Of a stretch of 47,351 nucleotides of DNA, positions 17,265 to 25,355 are shown piece by piece. Origin of the DNA: Acidobacteriaceae bacterium (GTDB lineage Bacteria; Acidobacteriota; Terriglobia; Terriglobales; Acidobacteriaceae); the NCBI GenBank assembly GCA_003168355.1, contig PMSQ01000015.1, positions 21,537-68,887 of the forward strand. The letters run 5' to 3'. How positions within the stretch are numbered: position 1 is the stretch's first letter; each line of letters starts with the position of its first letter. The translations under genes were made by a program, and so were the position numbers. The notes beneath the pieces were generated by a model. The model worked only from the letters and a program-made list of their open reading frames with translations, searched no databases and was not told the DNA's origin.

Positions 17265-18251
17265 ATGAAAGCAGCGGTGGTTCCTGCGGTAAACGGTAAG
17301 TGGGAAGTAAAACAGTGGGAAACCCCCAAAGCCGGCCCCAATCAAGTCGTCATGAAGATTCATGCCAGCGGCCTTTGCTACACCGATGTGCATTTAACTC
17401 ACGGTTTGTTCGCGCTCCCGTTCCCCCGCGTGCTCGGCCACGAACCCGTCGGCGAGATCGTTGAAGTCGGTTCCGGCGTTACCTCCCGCAAAATCGGAGA
17501 CCGCGTCGGCGTCGGCTGGGTGCAAAAAGGAGACGGCACCTGCGAGTGGTGCCTGCGCGGCAAGAAAGAATTGTGCCAGAACCCCACCTCCACCGGAATC
17601 ACCCTGCCAGGCAGCCACGCGGAATACATGCTGGCCTATGCCGATGCCACCATGCCCTTGCCCGCCGCTCTTAGCTATGTGCAGGCCGCACCCATCTTCT
17701 GCGCCGGCTACACCGTCTGGAGCGGCCTCCGCCTCGCTGATCCCAAGCCTCACGAGCGCGTCGCCGTCGTTGGCATCGGCGGCCTCGGCCATCTTGCGCT
17801 GCAGTATTCCAAAGCCTCAGGTTTTGAGACCATCGCCGTCACCAAGAGTAAAGACAAAGAGAAAATGATCCGGGACATGGGCGCCGATGAAGTCGTCGAA
17901 AGCGGCGAAAAACTCCTGGCTGCCGGCGGCGCCGATGTTCTTCTTGCCACCTCCAACTCCTGGTCGGCCACCGCCGAGGCCGCCAAAGGCATGCGTCCCG
18001 ATGGCCGCATCATCCTGATGGGCGTCGGCGCTGAGCCCCTGAACTACACACCAGAACTCATGTTCAAGCGCGTCCGCCTGATCGGCTCCTCGCAAAACGG
18101 ACCGGAGTATCTTTACGAAGCCCTCGACATTGCCGCTAAGGGCAAAGTCAAAGTAGTAGAAGAAATCTACAAGCTCGATGACATCGCCAAAGCCTACGAC
18201 CGCGTAGCTGAAGGCAAGGTCCGCTTCCGCGCCGTCATTACGATGAATTGA
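17265..18251 (+). CDS. Zinc-dependent alcohol dehydrogenase
   Basis: A 328-residue medium-chain dehydrogenase/reductase. Catalytic zinc ligands are C38 (GLCYTDVHL), H59-E60 (LGHEPVGE) and the Cys of IFCAGYT. The Rossmann fold carries GIGGLGHLALQYSKA for NAD(P). The structural-zinc loop reads GTCEWCLRGKKELC, with three of the usual four cysteines. The pattern resembles AdhP/AdhT-type NAD-dependent alcohol dehydrogenases, which oxidise ethanol or reduce aldehydes; the substrate is not certain. GGAG lies eight bases before the ATG. Monocistronic as far as seen. Confidence 0.9.
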   Translation: MKAAVVPAVNGKWEVKQWETPKAGPNQVVMKIHASGLCYTDVHLTHGLFALPFPRVLGHEPVGEIVEVGSGVTSRKIGDRVGVGWVQKGDGTCEWCLRGKKELCQNPTSTGITLPGSHAEYMLAYADATMPLPAALSYVQAAPIFCAGYTVWSGLRLADPKPHERVAVVGIGGLGHLALQYSKASGFETIAVTKSKDKEKMIRDMGADEVVESGEKLLAAGGADVLLATSNSWSATAEAAKGMRPDGRIILMGVGAEPLNYTPELMFKRVRLIGSSQNGPEYLYEALDIAAKGKVKVVEEIYKLDDIAKAYDRVAEGKVRFRAVITMN

Positions 18252-18366
18252 ATCGGTCCGCACTCCAATTCGGGAACCCTGGATGTTGATAGTTGACACC
18301 TTTGGGCCCACTGCTGTAGCTTCCGTCCGTTTGCTTGCTCTTACAATCGAACGAGCGGAGGTGCCT

Positions 18367-18846
18367 GTGCGCAAGCTTTTCTGGACAGCGGTTTTTGTGT
18401 CCTTTGCCTTTAACCTGGCTCTGGCCCAGGATGCAACGAAGGTTGAACCCAAGCATTACAAGCTGGCGTTTGAAAACGATAAGGTGCAGGTGGTCTACAT
18501 TCACTACGGTCCGCATGAAAAATCGCGGTTGCACGCTCATCCCCAGGGCGTGGTGGTCAACATCACCGAAGCTCATCTTCTTTTCACCGACCAGAATGGA
18601 AAAACGCAAGAGGTGTATGCCAAGGAGGGAGAGGCGAGATGGTTCCCGCCGTTCCGGCACACCGTGGAAAACCTTGGAGAGACAGCCTACAGCGGAGTGT
18701 ACATTGCGGTGAAGGGCGGCGCAGCCGCCGGCAGCGGCATAAAGCACCAGCCACCGCCGTTGGATGATCAGACGGCCAGGATTTTGGCGGCTTATCTGCT
18801 CGGCGCTAACTCGGATCAGGAGGCTGTTGCCGCTTCGCGGCAGTAA
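18367..18846 (+). CDS. Exported cupin-domain protein
   Basis: A 159-residue protein. GTG 18367 is chosen because GGAGG ends five bases upstream and the product then starts with a clean signal peptide, MRKLFWTAVFVSFAFNLALA, cleaved before QD. The mature part is a single small beta-barrel of the cupin_2 type, with HEKSRLHAHPQGVVVNITEA supplying two His of the metal site and RHTVENLG a later His. The function is unknown. A -10-like TACAAT at 18342-18347 suits a start about ten bases before the ribosome site. It is followed by nfo on the same strand after 36 bases. Confidence 0.75.
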   Translation: MRKLFWTAVFVSFAFNLALAQDATKVEPKHYKLAFENDKVQVVYIHYGPHEKSRLHAHPQGVVVNITEAHLLFTDQNGKTQEVYAKEGEARWFPPFRHTVENLGETAYSGVYIAVKGGAAAGSGIKHQPPPLDDQTARILAAYLLGANSDQEAVAASRQ

Positions 18847-18882
18847 CGCCTCCTCGCAGGCTGACGCCTCTATACTATTTTC

Positions 18883-19806
18883 ATGCCTCGCTCCCTCGCC
18901 CGCGAACAGGATATCCTCGCCCGCCGCCCTCCAAAACGCCCGCCCCGCCTCACTTCCCACCGCATCGGTATTCACACCTCCACCGCCGGAGGCGTGCACA
19001 ACGCCGCCGAACGTGCTTTTCGCCTCGGCTGCAATACGCTGCAAATTTTCTCTTCCAGCCCGCGCCAGTGGGCTCCTTACGAGCTGAGCGAATCGCAATG
19101 CGCGGAGATGATTCGTCTGCGTGCCAACTACGATCTCAAGCCGCTGGTGATTCACACCAACTACCTGGTGAATCTGGCCAGCTCAAACGAACTCTTCCTG
19201 CAGAAATCCATCGAAGCCTTTCGCGGCGAGGTCGAACGTGCTTTGTTTCTGTGTGCCGAGTATCTGGTATTGCATCCGGGTTCGTTTCGCGGCGCCGACC
19301 GTGAACAAGGACTCCTGCGCACCGCTGCCGCCATCGCAGCCGCCACAAAAGGACTTGACCTCGCGGAGGGCGGCCTCACCATCCTGATCGAGAACACTGC
19401 CGGATCGGAATTCTCCCTAGGCGGCAACTTCGAGCAAGTGGCTGAAATTCTGGATCGCCTGCGCGGCGCCGTGCCCATCGCCGCCTGCATCGATACCTGT
19501 CACACCCACGTCGCCGGATACGACATCGTCAGCGAAGAGGGTTTGTACGCAACGCTGACGCATCTCGATCAAACCATCGGCCTGAACAACGTCCGCGTCC
19601 TGCATTGCAACGACGCCAAAGCCGCGCGCGGTTCGAAGCTCGACCGCCATCAGCAAATCGGGAAGGGAACCATCGGCATCGAACCCTTCCGCATCCTGCT
19701 CAACGACCTCCGCCTCGCCCACGCCGCCTTCATCGCGGAGACTCCCATCGACAAGCCCGGCGATGACCGCAGAAACATCGAGGCTCTGAAGAAGCTCGTG
19801 TCGTGA
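18883..19806 (+). CDS. nfo: Deoxyribonuclease IV (AP endonuclease, Nfo type)
   Basis: A 307-residue TIM-barrel endonuclease that cuts 5' to abasic sites in base-excision repair and removes 3' blocks. All three-metal-site motifs are present: GIHTSTAGG, VIHTNYLVNLAS, LVLHPGS, ILIENTAG (metal Glu), CIDTCHTHVAGYD, HCNDAK with SKLDRHQQIGKGTIG, and IAETP. The first ~27 residues (Arg/Pro-rich) are an extension before the barrel; translation could begin later, but no better start is seen. With the ATL gene near 1.6 kb this is the second DNA-repair gene in the window, though unlinked. Confidence 0.93.
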   Translation: MPRSLAREQDILARRPPKRPPRLTSHRIGIHTSTAGGVHNAAERAFRLGCNTLQIFSSSPRQWAPYELSESQCAEMIRLRANYDLKPLVIHTNYLVNLASSNELFLQKSIEAFRGEVERALFLCAEYLVLHPGSFRGADREQGLLRTAAAIAAATKGLDLAEGGLTILIENTAGSEFSLGGNFEQVAEILDRLRGAVPIAACIDTCHTHVAGYDIVSEEGLYATLTHLDQTIGLNNVRVLHCNDAKAARGSKLDRHQQIGKGTIGIEPFRILLNDLRLAHAAFIAETPIDKPGDDRRNIEALKKLVS

Positions 19807-19872
19807 CACCGCGCCGCGTTTGCTCCCCGCCAGTTCTAAATGTATTCTGGGCCGGCCCATCATTCCGCGCCC

Positions 19873-20721
19873 ATGATCCGCATCCTCATCTGGTTGCTGA
19901 GCCAGCCCTTATTGTGGGCATGGCTCGCCGTAATAGTCGGTTCGTATTTCTTTTGGCGTGGTTTTCGTCTGCTTCAGCGCAAACGTCTCATTATGGACAC
20001 TCCTCGTTCCACCATCCGTGCCGCCGCGCTCGGATCGGTGGAACTAAGCGGGAGAGCGGTTGGTCCTTACACGCTTGTCGCGCCCTTGAGCCATACCGAT
20101 TGCCTTTACTATCGCCTGACAATCCAATCAAATCCGCAAGGCGATCTTTGCAACAAAATTCAGGAGATGTGTGCGCCGCTTTTTCTGGACGACGGCACCG
20201 GCACGGTGATGATTTTCCCGCACGGCTCGGAACTCCTGATGCCGCCGTCCAGCGAAAGATCGGAGTACGGTAAGCTCGCCATCGCACTCACCAGGTATTC
20301 GGAGGGCACCCCGGAGTTTGCTCAGGAATACTGCATCAAACCCGGCGACACAATTTTTGTCCTGGGCACGCTTCAGGAAAACTCCTGGGCGAAAAAGGAC
20401 CCGATTGCCGAGTGCAATGAGCTTTCTCGCATCGGTCCCGGATTTGTCGGCTCGGGCGAAGCTGACTTGGTGCGCCGCGAGGCCTATCCATACCTGGATC
20501 CCAAGCTGCCGTCGGGATCGGCCTTGGCTTTGCCCGGCGAGTTCAACTTGCATCCTCCTGTCCTCCTCATGCGGGGCAGGGGCCCTTTTATCATCTCTTC
20601 CGACAGCCAACGAGATGTCGTCGCCAAGCTGAACCTGAAGTCGCTCCTATATATCTGGGGAGGTCCAGCCGTTGCCCTCTGGGGTCTTTGGGAGATTCTC
20701 AACCACGCCAGGCTGTTGTGA
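19873..20721 (+). CDS. GIDE-domain membrane protein (MUL1-like, RING-less)
   Basis: A ~282-residue protein with one N-terminal transmembrane helix (LLWAWLAVIVGSYFFWRGF), a central beta-rich domain and a C-terminal hydrophobic helix (LYIWGGPAVALWGLWEIL). The central part follows the GIDE domain pattern of mitochondrial MUL1/MAPL: TPRSTIRAAALGSVELSGRA, then PLSHTDCLYYR, LDDGTGTVMIFP and IKPGDTIFVLGTLQ. The eukaryotic protein adds a RING E3-ligase finger, which is absent here. Bacterial GIDE proteins have no settled function. An upstream ATG at 19840 would add 11 residues; neither start has a clear ribosome site. Confidence 0.7.
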   Translation: MIRILIWLLSQPLLWAWLAVIVGSYFFWRGFRLLQRKRLIMDTPRSTIRAAALGSVELSGRAVGPYTLVAPLSHTDCLYYRLTIQSNPQGDLCNKIQEMCAPLFLDDGTGTVMIFPHGSELLMPPSSERSEYGKLAIALTRYSEGTPEFAQEYCIKPGDTIFVLGTLQENSWAKKDPIAECNELSRIGPGFVGSGEADLVRREAYPYLDPKLPSGSALALPGEFNLHPPVLLMRGRGPFIISSDSQRDVVAKLNLKSLLYIWGGPAVALWGLWEILNHARLL

Positions 20722-20812
20722 CCGTCAACATAACCAGGCGCAAGAATGGTCGGGCATAGAAGAAAGTCATAACCTAGCTTTACCGTTTTTACGATCGTGG
20801 CATCTTACTGCC

Positions 20813-20941
20813 ATGATTCTCAAGCTTCTTGGCGCAATTCTTCTCGGGCCCTCACTTCTACTCGCCCAATCGAATCCCCTGACCTCGTGCCCTCAACTGG
20901 CGAAACGTGTTTGCTTAGCGCACGTGAACATGCTATGTTAA
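20813..20941 (+). pseudogene. Orphan signal-peptide ORF, probably a truncated secreted-protein gene
   Basis: ATG 20813 opens 42 codons: MILKLLGAILLGPSLLLAQS, a convincing signal peptide, followed by only ~22 residues ending VCLAHVNMLC. The stop falls inside the operator of the toxin-antitoxin genes. A signal peptide with almost no mature protein suggests that a secreted-protein gene lost its body, perhaps when the toxin-antitoxin module arrived. A tiny exported peptide is the alternative. Confidence 0.4.
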
Positions 20942-20952
20942 ACATGTTAAAC
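20911..20952 (+). promoter_or_regulatory. Promoter and autoregulatory operator of the toxin-antitoxin operon
   Basis: TTGCTT (20911-20916) and TATGTT (20934-20939) are separated by exactly 17 bases, a sigma-70 promoter layout. Over and behind the -10 lies AACAT-GCT-ATGTT (20927-20939), then a tandem 9-base direct repeat ATGTTAAAC-ATGTTAAAC (20935-20952) containing the palindrome AACATGTT. The antitoxin ATG follows three bases later. Repeated short half-sites overlapping the -10 are the usual binding site for a ribbon-helix-helix antitoxin that represses its own operon. The leader would be only ~10 bases and there is no ribosome site. Confidence 0.65.
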
Positions 20953-20954
20953 AA

Positions 20955-21164
20955 ATGCTTGGTATCCGCCTCGAACCCGAACTCGAAGAAAAGTTGGAGT
21001 CTCTCGCCAAGGAGACCGGCCGCAGTAAGAGCTATTACGCCCGCGAGGCCATCCGGCAATTCTTGGAAGACCGCGAAGACTACCTGAAAGGTATTGCCGC
21101 CTTAGAGCGCCGTGAGCCCACCATTACGCTCGAAGAACTGGAGCGGCGCCTTGGTCTTGAGTAG
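20955..21164 (+). CDS. RelB-like ribbon-helix-helix antitoxin
   Basis: A 69-residue protein. MLGIRLEPELEEKLESLAKE followed by TGRSKSYYAREAIRQFLED is a ribbon-helix-helix DNA-binding domain: a short beta-strand, helix, turn, helix. The acidic helical tail (ALERREPTITLEELERRLGL) is the type that wraps and neutralises a RelE/ParE toxin. It binds the direct repeats just upstream by analogy. The last base of its stop codon is the first base of the toxin GTG, so the two are translationally coupled. Confidence 0.88.
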   Translation: MLGIRLEPELEEKLESLAKETGRSKSYYAREAIRQFLEDREDYLKGIAALERREPTITLEELERRLGLE

Positions 21165-21433
21165 TGAAGACTTGGCGGATTGAAATCACCCGTTCCGCAA
21201 CTAAGCAGATCACAAAGCTCGCACCCCCGGTGCAGAAATCCATACTGAGCTTTATGCGTGAGCGTTTATCCCCTGCCGACAATCCGCGGCAATGGGGAAG
21301 GGCTCTACAAGGCGAAAAGCGTGGCTTGTGGCGCTACCGTGTCAGCGACTATCGTTTGATCTGCGACATTCAGGACGAAAAGATCACGATCTTGGTTCTC
21401 GAACTGGGACACCGTAAAGACATATACCGTTGA
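21164..21433 (+). CDS. RelE/ParE-family toxin
   Basis: An 89-residue protein of the RelE fold: WRIEITRSATKQITKL (strand-helix), QWGRALQGEKRGLWRYRVSD (central strands with the usual Gly-Leu-Trp-Arg-Tyr-Arg-Val run), YRLICDIQDEKITILVLELG and a C-terminal HRKDIYR. The C-terminal His/Arg/Tyr positions match those that RelE uses for ribosome-dependent mRNA cleavage, so an mRNA-cleaving toxin is more likely than a gyrase-targeting ParE, though this cannot be settled here. It starts with GTG one base inside the antitoxin stop. Confidence 0.88.
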   Translation: MKTWRIEITRSATKQITKLAPPVQKSILSFMRERLSPADNPRQWGRALQGEKRGLWRYRVSDYRLICDIQDEKITILVLELGHRKDIYR

Positions 21434-21446
21434 TCCTTCGTCTAAA

Positions 21447-21498
21447 CATGGGGACCGCCGCCCACGGCTGTCCGCGGAGCGAAGCCCCGCCGTTCGCG
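21447..21498. repeat. Intergenic repeat of the CATG-GGG...CGGCTGTCC type
   Basis: CATGGGGACCGCCGCCCACG continues GCTGTCCGCGGAGC..., with the half GGCTGTCC shared with the repeat at 15353 and a second palindromic half GCGGAGCGAAGCCCCGC. Lies between the toxin gene and leuS. Degenerate relative to the copy at 15353. Confidence 0.4.
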
Positions 21499-21560
21499 CA
21501 CGCTTTCCCGCTTCATTGTAAAATCTAAAGTTTACCCAGATGTCCAACTGACCTTAACCT

Positions 21561-24257
21561 ATGCCTTCGCACGACAACTCGGAAATAGCGACTGCGACCA
21601 AGAACGGTGTTCCCGACCGCACCGATCGGCCCAACGACGACCGCTACGATCCCCAGCGCGTAGAAGCCAAATGGTTCAGCCGATGGCAAAGCGATCCCCA
21701 GCTCTACGCCGCCGAGCCCAACTCGACAAAGAAGAAATACTACGTGCTGGAAATGCTGCCTTATCCCTCCGGCGTGCTGCACATGGGACACGTGCGCAAC
21801 TATTCCATCGGCGACGCCCTCGCCCGTTATATGTGGATGAACGGCTACAACGTGCTTCACCCCATGGGATGGGATTCCTTCGGCCTGCCCGCGGAAAACG
21901 CCGCCATCCAGAACAACACGCCCCCGCGCCAGTGGACCCTCGGCAACATCGCCAAAATGAAGGTCCAGATGAACCGTATCGGCTTCGCCTACGATTGGTC
22001 CCGCGAAGTCACCACCTGCTTGCCCGATTATTACCGCTGGAACCAGTGGTTCTTTCTCAAGTTCTACGAGAAGGGTTTGGCCTATCGCAAAAAGAGCAGA
22101 GTCAACTGGTGCCCAAAGTGCTGCACTGTGCTCGCCAACGAACAGGTCGTGAAGGGCCGCTGCTGGCGTCACGAAGACACGCTGGTTGAGCAGCGTGATC
22201 TCGAACAGTGGTTCCTCCGCATCACCAAGTACGCCGACGAATTGTTGCGCGATCTCGACAAGCTCGCCGGCTGGCCGGAAAAAGTTCGCACCATGCAGCG
22301 CAACTGGATCGGCCGCAGCGAAGGCACTTTGGTCGATTTCAAACTCGATTACGCAGAGAAGCACAGCGGCTTCGGGCCCGCAGGATCGACTATCACCGTT
22401 TTCACCACACGCATCGACACCATCTTCGGTGCAACCTCGGTGCAACTCGCGCCCGAACATCCTATCGTCGCTGACCTCGCCGCGGCCAACCCCGAGCTGC
22501 GTGCCAAGGTCGACCAACTCATTGCCGAGCAGCGCAAAGCCAAAGAGGTGGGCGACATCGGCGAAATCGAAAAGCACGGCGTCCCTACCGGCCGCTACGC
22601 CATCAATCCTTTCAATGGCGAAAAAGTTCCGGTCTGGGTGGCGAACTACATTCTCATCGATTACGGTACCGGCGCCATCATGAGCGTTCCGGCGCACGAC
22701 GATCGCGACTACGAATTCGCCAAGAAATACAAAGTCGAAATCCGCCTCGTGATTCTTCCTATCTCGAACGACCCGGAAGAAACCATGGCCGAGCCGTCTC
22801 TGCCGTACATCGGGAACGAGGGCATGCTGATCAATTCCGGCGCCTACAGCGGCCTCGAGTGCAGCGCCGCCATCAAGAAAATGTCAGCATTCGCGGAACA
22901 AAATGGCTTCGGCAAAGCCACCATCACTTATCGCTTGAAAGATTGGGGGATTTCGCGTCAGCGTTATTGGGGCACGCCCATTCCCATGCTCTATTGCGAA
23001 AAGGACGGCATCGTTCCGGTGCCGGAAAAAGATTTGCCCGTTATCTTGCCGGAGAATATCGAGATCGCGCTCGCTTTCGGATCGCCGCTAAGCGGCTTAC
23101 CGGAGTTCGTCAACGCGACCTGTCCCGAGTGCGGCGGGCCCGCACGCCGTGAAACCGATACCATGGACACCTTCGTCGATTCCTCCTGGTATTTCTACCG
23201 CTACACCGACGCGCACAACTACCACGCTCCCTTCGATTCGAAGACCGCGCAATACTGGTTTCCCATCGATCAGTACATCGGCGGCATCGAGCACGCGATT
23301 TTGCACCTTATCTACTCGCGCTTCTGGAGCAAGTTCATGCGCGACATAGGCCTCATCACCAACGACGAGCCCATCGAGCGCCTCTTCACACAAGGCATGG
23401 TGATTAAAGATGGCGCAAAAATGTCGAAGAGCCTGGGCAACATCGTCAGTCCGGACGAAATGGTCGCCCGTTACGGCGCCGATGCCGCGCGTCTCTATAG
23501 CCTGTTTGCCGCTCCTCCCGACCGCGACCTCGATTGGCAGGATGCTGGCATTGAAGGCATTCAAAGATTCTTAGGTCGTGTCTATCGCTTTGTATTGCGA
23601 AATGCGAAACCGGATGATTCGGATTTGCGCAGGGCTGTGTCTACCGACTTGCCTCCCGGTGCGCGCGCCATCCGGCGCAAACTCCACCAAACCATCAAGC
23701 GCGTCAGCGACGACTTCCAAGGCCGTTGGCACTTCAACACCTGCATTTCCGCAATCATGGAGCTGATGAACGCTCTCTACGTTTATGAGGAAGCTGCGGC
23801 CTCTGCCCATGTGGGGCGGGCACTCCCTTCGACAAGCTCAGGGCAGGCTTTGCCCGCAACTGCCAACAGCGCAACCGCCCCCGTAGGTCCGTCACAGCCT
23901 GAGCCCGCTGACGTCGCGCTGCTGGCCGAGGTCCAGCGCGATTTGGTCCTCCTGCTCGCTCCCTTCGCGCCCTATCTCGCCCACGAACTTTGGGAGATGC
24001 TCGGCGAAAAGGGAAACCTGCTGAAAGCTTCCTGGCCCCAGTACGATGCGGCGCTAGCCAAAGAGGAAGAACTCGAAATCCCGGTGCAGATCAATGGCAA
24101 GCTGCGCAGCAAGATCGTTGTGCCCGCCGACGCCAGCGAAGAGTACATTCTCGAGCGCGCCCTCGCGGACGAAAAAGTGCAGGCCGCCATTGCTGGCAAG
24201 CAGATCGTGAAGAAAATTTTCGTCCCCGGCAAGCTGGTTAACATCGTCGTTCGATAG
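21561..24257 (+). CDS. leuS: Leucine--tRNA ligase
   Basis: An 898-residue class I synthetase charging tRNA-Leu. Residues run in family order: [20 protein letters not shown] (HIGH motif), the zinc-type loop [15 protein letters not shown], the CP1 editing domain ([20 protein letters not shown] with the T-rich motif, and [11 protein letters not shown] with the conserved editing Asp), [22 protein letters not shown] ([11 protein letters not shown]) and the anticodon-binding helices. The C-terminal domain ends [15 protein letters not shown]. Oddity: between [12 protein letters not shown] and [20 protein letters not shown] there are ~35 extra residues ([17 protein letters not shown] and more) coded by a dispersed repeat. 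Confidence 0.95.
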   Translation: MPSHDNSEIATATKNGVPDRTDRPNDDRYDPQRVEAKWFSRWQSDPQLYAAEPNSTKKKYYVLEMLPYPSGVLHMGHVRNYSIGDALARYMWMNGYNVLHPMGWDSFGLPAENAAIQNNTPPRQWTLGNIAKMKVQMNRIGFAYDWSREVTTCLPDYYRWNQWFFLKFYEKGLAYRKKSRVNWCPKCCTVLANEQVVKGRCWRHEDTLVEQRDLEQWFLRITKYADELLRDLDKLAGWPEKVRTMQRNWIGRSEGTLVDFKLDYAEKHSGFGPAGSTITVFTTRIDTIFGATSVQLAPEHPIVADLAAANPELRAKVDQLIAEQRKAKEVGDIGEIEKHGVPTGRYAINPFNGEKVPVWVANYILIDYGTGAIMSVPAHDDRDYEFAKKYKVEIRLVILPISNDPEETMAEPSLPYIGNEGMLINSGAYSGLECSAAIKKMSAFAEQNGFGKATITYRLKDWGISRQRYWGTPIPMLYCEKDGIVPVPEKDLPVILPENIEIALAFGSPLSGLPEFVNATCPECGGPARRETDTMDTFVDSSWYFYRYTDAHNYHAPFDSKTAQYWFPIDQYIGGIEHAILHLIYSRFWSKFMRDIGLITNDEPIERLFTQGMVIKDGAKMSKSLGNIVSPDEMVARYGADAARLYSLFAAPPDRDLDWQDAGIEGIQRFLGRVYRFVLRNAKPDDSDLRRAVSTDLPPGARAIRRKLHQTIKRVSDDFQGRWHFNTCISAIMELMNALYVYEEAAASAHVGRALPSTSSGQALPATANSATAPVGPSQPEPADVALLAEVQRDLVLLLAPFAPYLAHELWEMLGEKGNLLKASWPQYDAALAKEEELEIPVQINGKLRSKIVVPADASEEYILERALADEKVQAAIAGKQIVKKIFVPGKLVNIVVR
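23808..23857. repeat. Dispersed repeat captured in frame inside leuS
   Basis: CATGTGGG is followed by GCGGGCA (23816-23822), then CCCTTCGACAAGCTCAGGG, and closes with TGCCCGC (23851-23857), the exact inverse of GCGGGCA. The CCTTCGACAAGCTCAGG core is a repeat I recognise from many environmental bacterial genomes; read in this frame it gives the peptide [16 protein letters not shown] is shared with the intergenic repeat at 15353. It is in frame and without stops, so leuS stays open. Confidence 0.75.
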
Positions 24258-24262
24258 ATTTC

Positions 24263-25318
24263 ATGTCCCACGTCTCGCCCACCCTCGAAGGTTTTCGCGC
24301 CGCATTTCGCCGCCCCTCGCTCACGTTTGCAGAAATTGCGTGGCGCTGGATGTTCGGAGCAACCGCCTGGGCCTTGCTCCTTTTTTCCTTCTTCGAATAT
24401 CTCAACACGCTGCCCGTTACCAACGTCGACACGACTCTGCTCTCCACTCGACAGCCTGCGCTCGTGGGGCGAGCGCTCGCGCACATTTTTCACGGCAGCC
24501 TGAGTCGCGTCGTGCCGTCCGCTTTGCTCGGGGCGCTGGCGCTTTCGTTTCTTTGGATCGTGGCCGCTTCCATCGGACGCATTGCCACAATCCGCGCGCT
24601 CCTCGACTACTTCACTGAGCGCAGAGGCATTGCAGGCAATATCTCCGCGATGGACGACGAGATAAAGCCGCGACCATTCCGCTCGCTCGCCGGTGTCCAT
24701 TTTTTGCGTGTGGCCACGATGCTGGCCGCAATCCTCGCTCTCGTGGGCGCGGCGATTCTTGCCAGCTTTGCCTCGCGCGATGCCAACCCTCGGCCTGGTC
24801 TGGTCTTGGTTCTTTTTTTGCCGCTCGCCGGGCTGATCTGGGTCGTGTGGTCGGCCTTGAGTTGGATGCTATCGCTCGCTGCCATATTTTCTGTCCGAGA
24901 CCGCGAGGACGCACTGGGTGCGCTCTCCGCGGCTATCACTTTCTCTCGCGCGCGCGCCGGTGCCGTTTTCGCAGTGAGTACATGGACTGGCCTGGCGCAT
25001 TTCGTCGTTTTCAGCGTTGCGACCACCGCTGTCTCGCTGCCGCTGGCCCTCATCCAGATCACTCCGTCCCGGTTAGTAATCGCCGGCGTTCTGGTCGTGG
25101 CACTCGCATATTTCGCCGTTGTGGACTGGTTATACATAGCGCGCCTCGCCGGATACATCTGTATCGCCGAAATGCCGGAAGCTCTGGCTTCATCCGCGAC
25201 ATTGCATGTTCCTCCAACGTCGGGCCAACAGTTCGTAACCAGCGCGCCATCCCGGACCACTATCGACCGTGAAGAGCCGATTCTGAGCGACGTTCCGAAC
25301 CTCGCCGTCGAGACGTAG
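24263..25318 (+). CDS. Multi-pass membrane protein of unknown function
   Basis: A 351-residue protein with about six hydrophobic segments: WMFGATAWALLLFSFFEY, VVPSALLGALALSFLWIVAA, VATMLAAILALVGAAILASF, VLVLFLPLAGLIWVVWSALS, a Val/Phe-rich one near 250 and VIAGVLVVALAYFAVVDWLY. A soluble Ser/Thr/Pro tail of ~45 residues follows. I do not recognise the family. It starts five bases after the leuS stop, so it is almost certainly co-transcribed with leuS, and 37 bases before guaA, which suggests a leuS-membrane protein-guaA operon. Confidence 0.72.
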   Translation: MSHVSPTLEGFRAAFRRPSLTFAEIAWRWMFGATAWALLLFSFFEYLNTLPVTNVDTTLLSTRQPALVGRALAHIFHGSLSRVVPSALLGALALSFLWIVAASIGRIATIRALLDYFTERRGIAGNISAMDDEIKPRPFRSLAGVHFLRVATMLAAILALVGAAILASFASRDANPRPGLVLVLFLPLAGLIWVVWSALSWMLSLAAIFSVRDREDALGALSAAITFSRARAGAVFAVSTWTGLAHFVVFSVATTAVSLPLALIQITPSRLVIAGVLVVALAYFAVVDWLYIARLAGYICIAEMPEALASSATLHVPPTSGQQFVTSAPSRTTIDREEPILSDVPNLAVET

Positions 25319-25355
25319 TCCTTTACACCGGCCATCCGATTTGAGAAACTCATCC

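Noticed and set aside
20927..20952. Short repeats as a CRISPR or attachment site
   Set aside because: Only two 9-base tandem units directly before an antitoxin gene; an operator explains them better.
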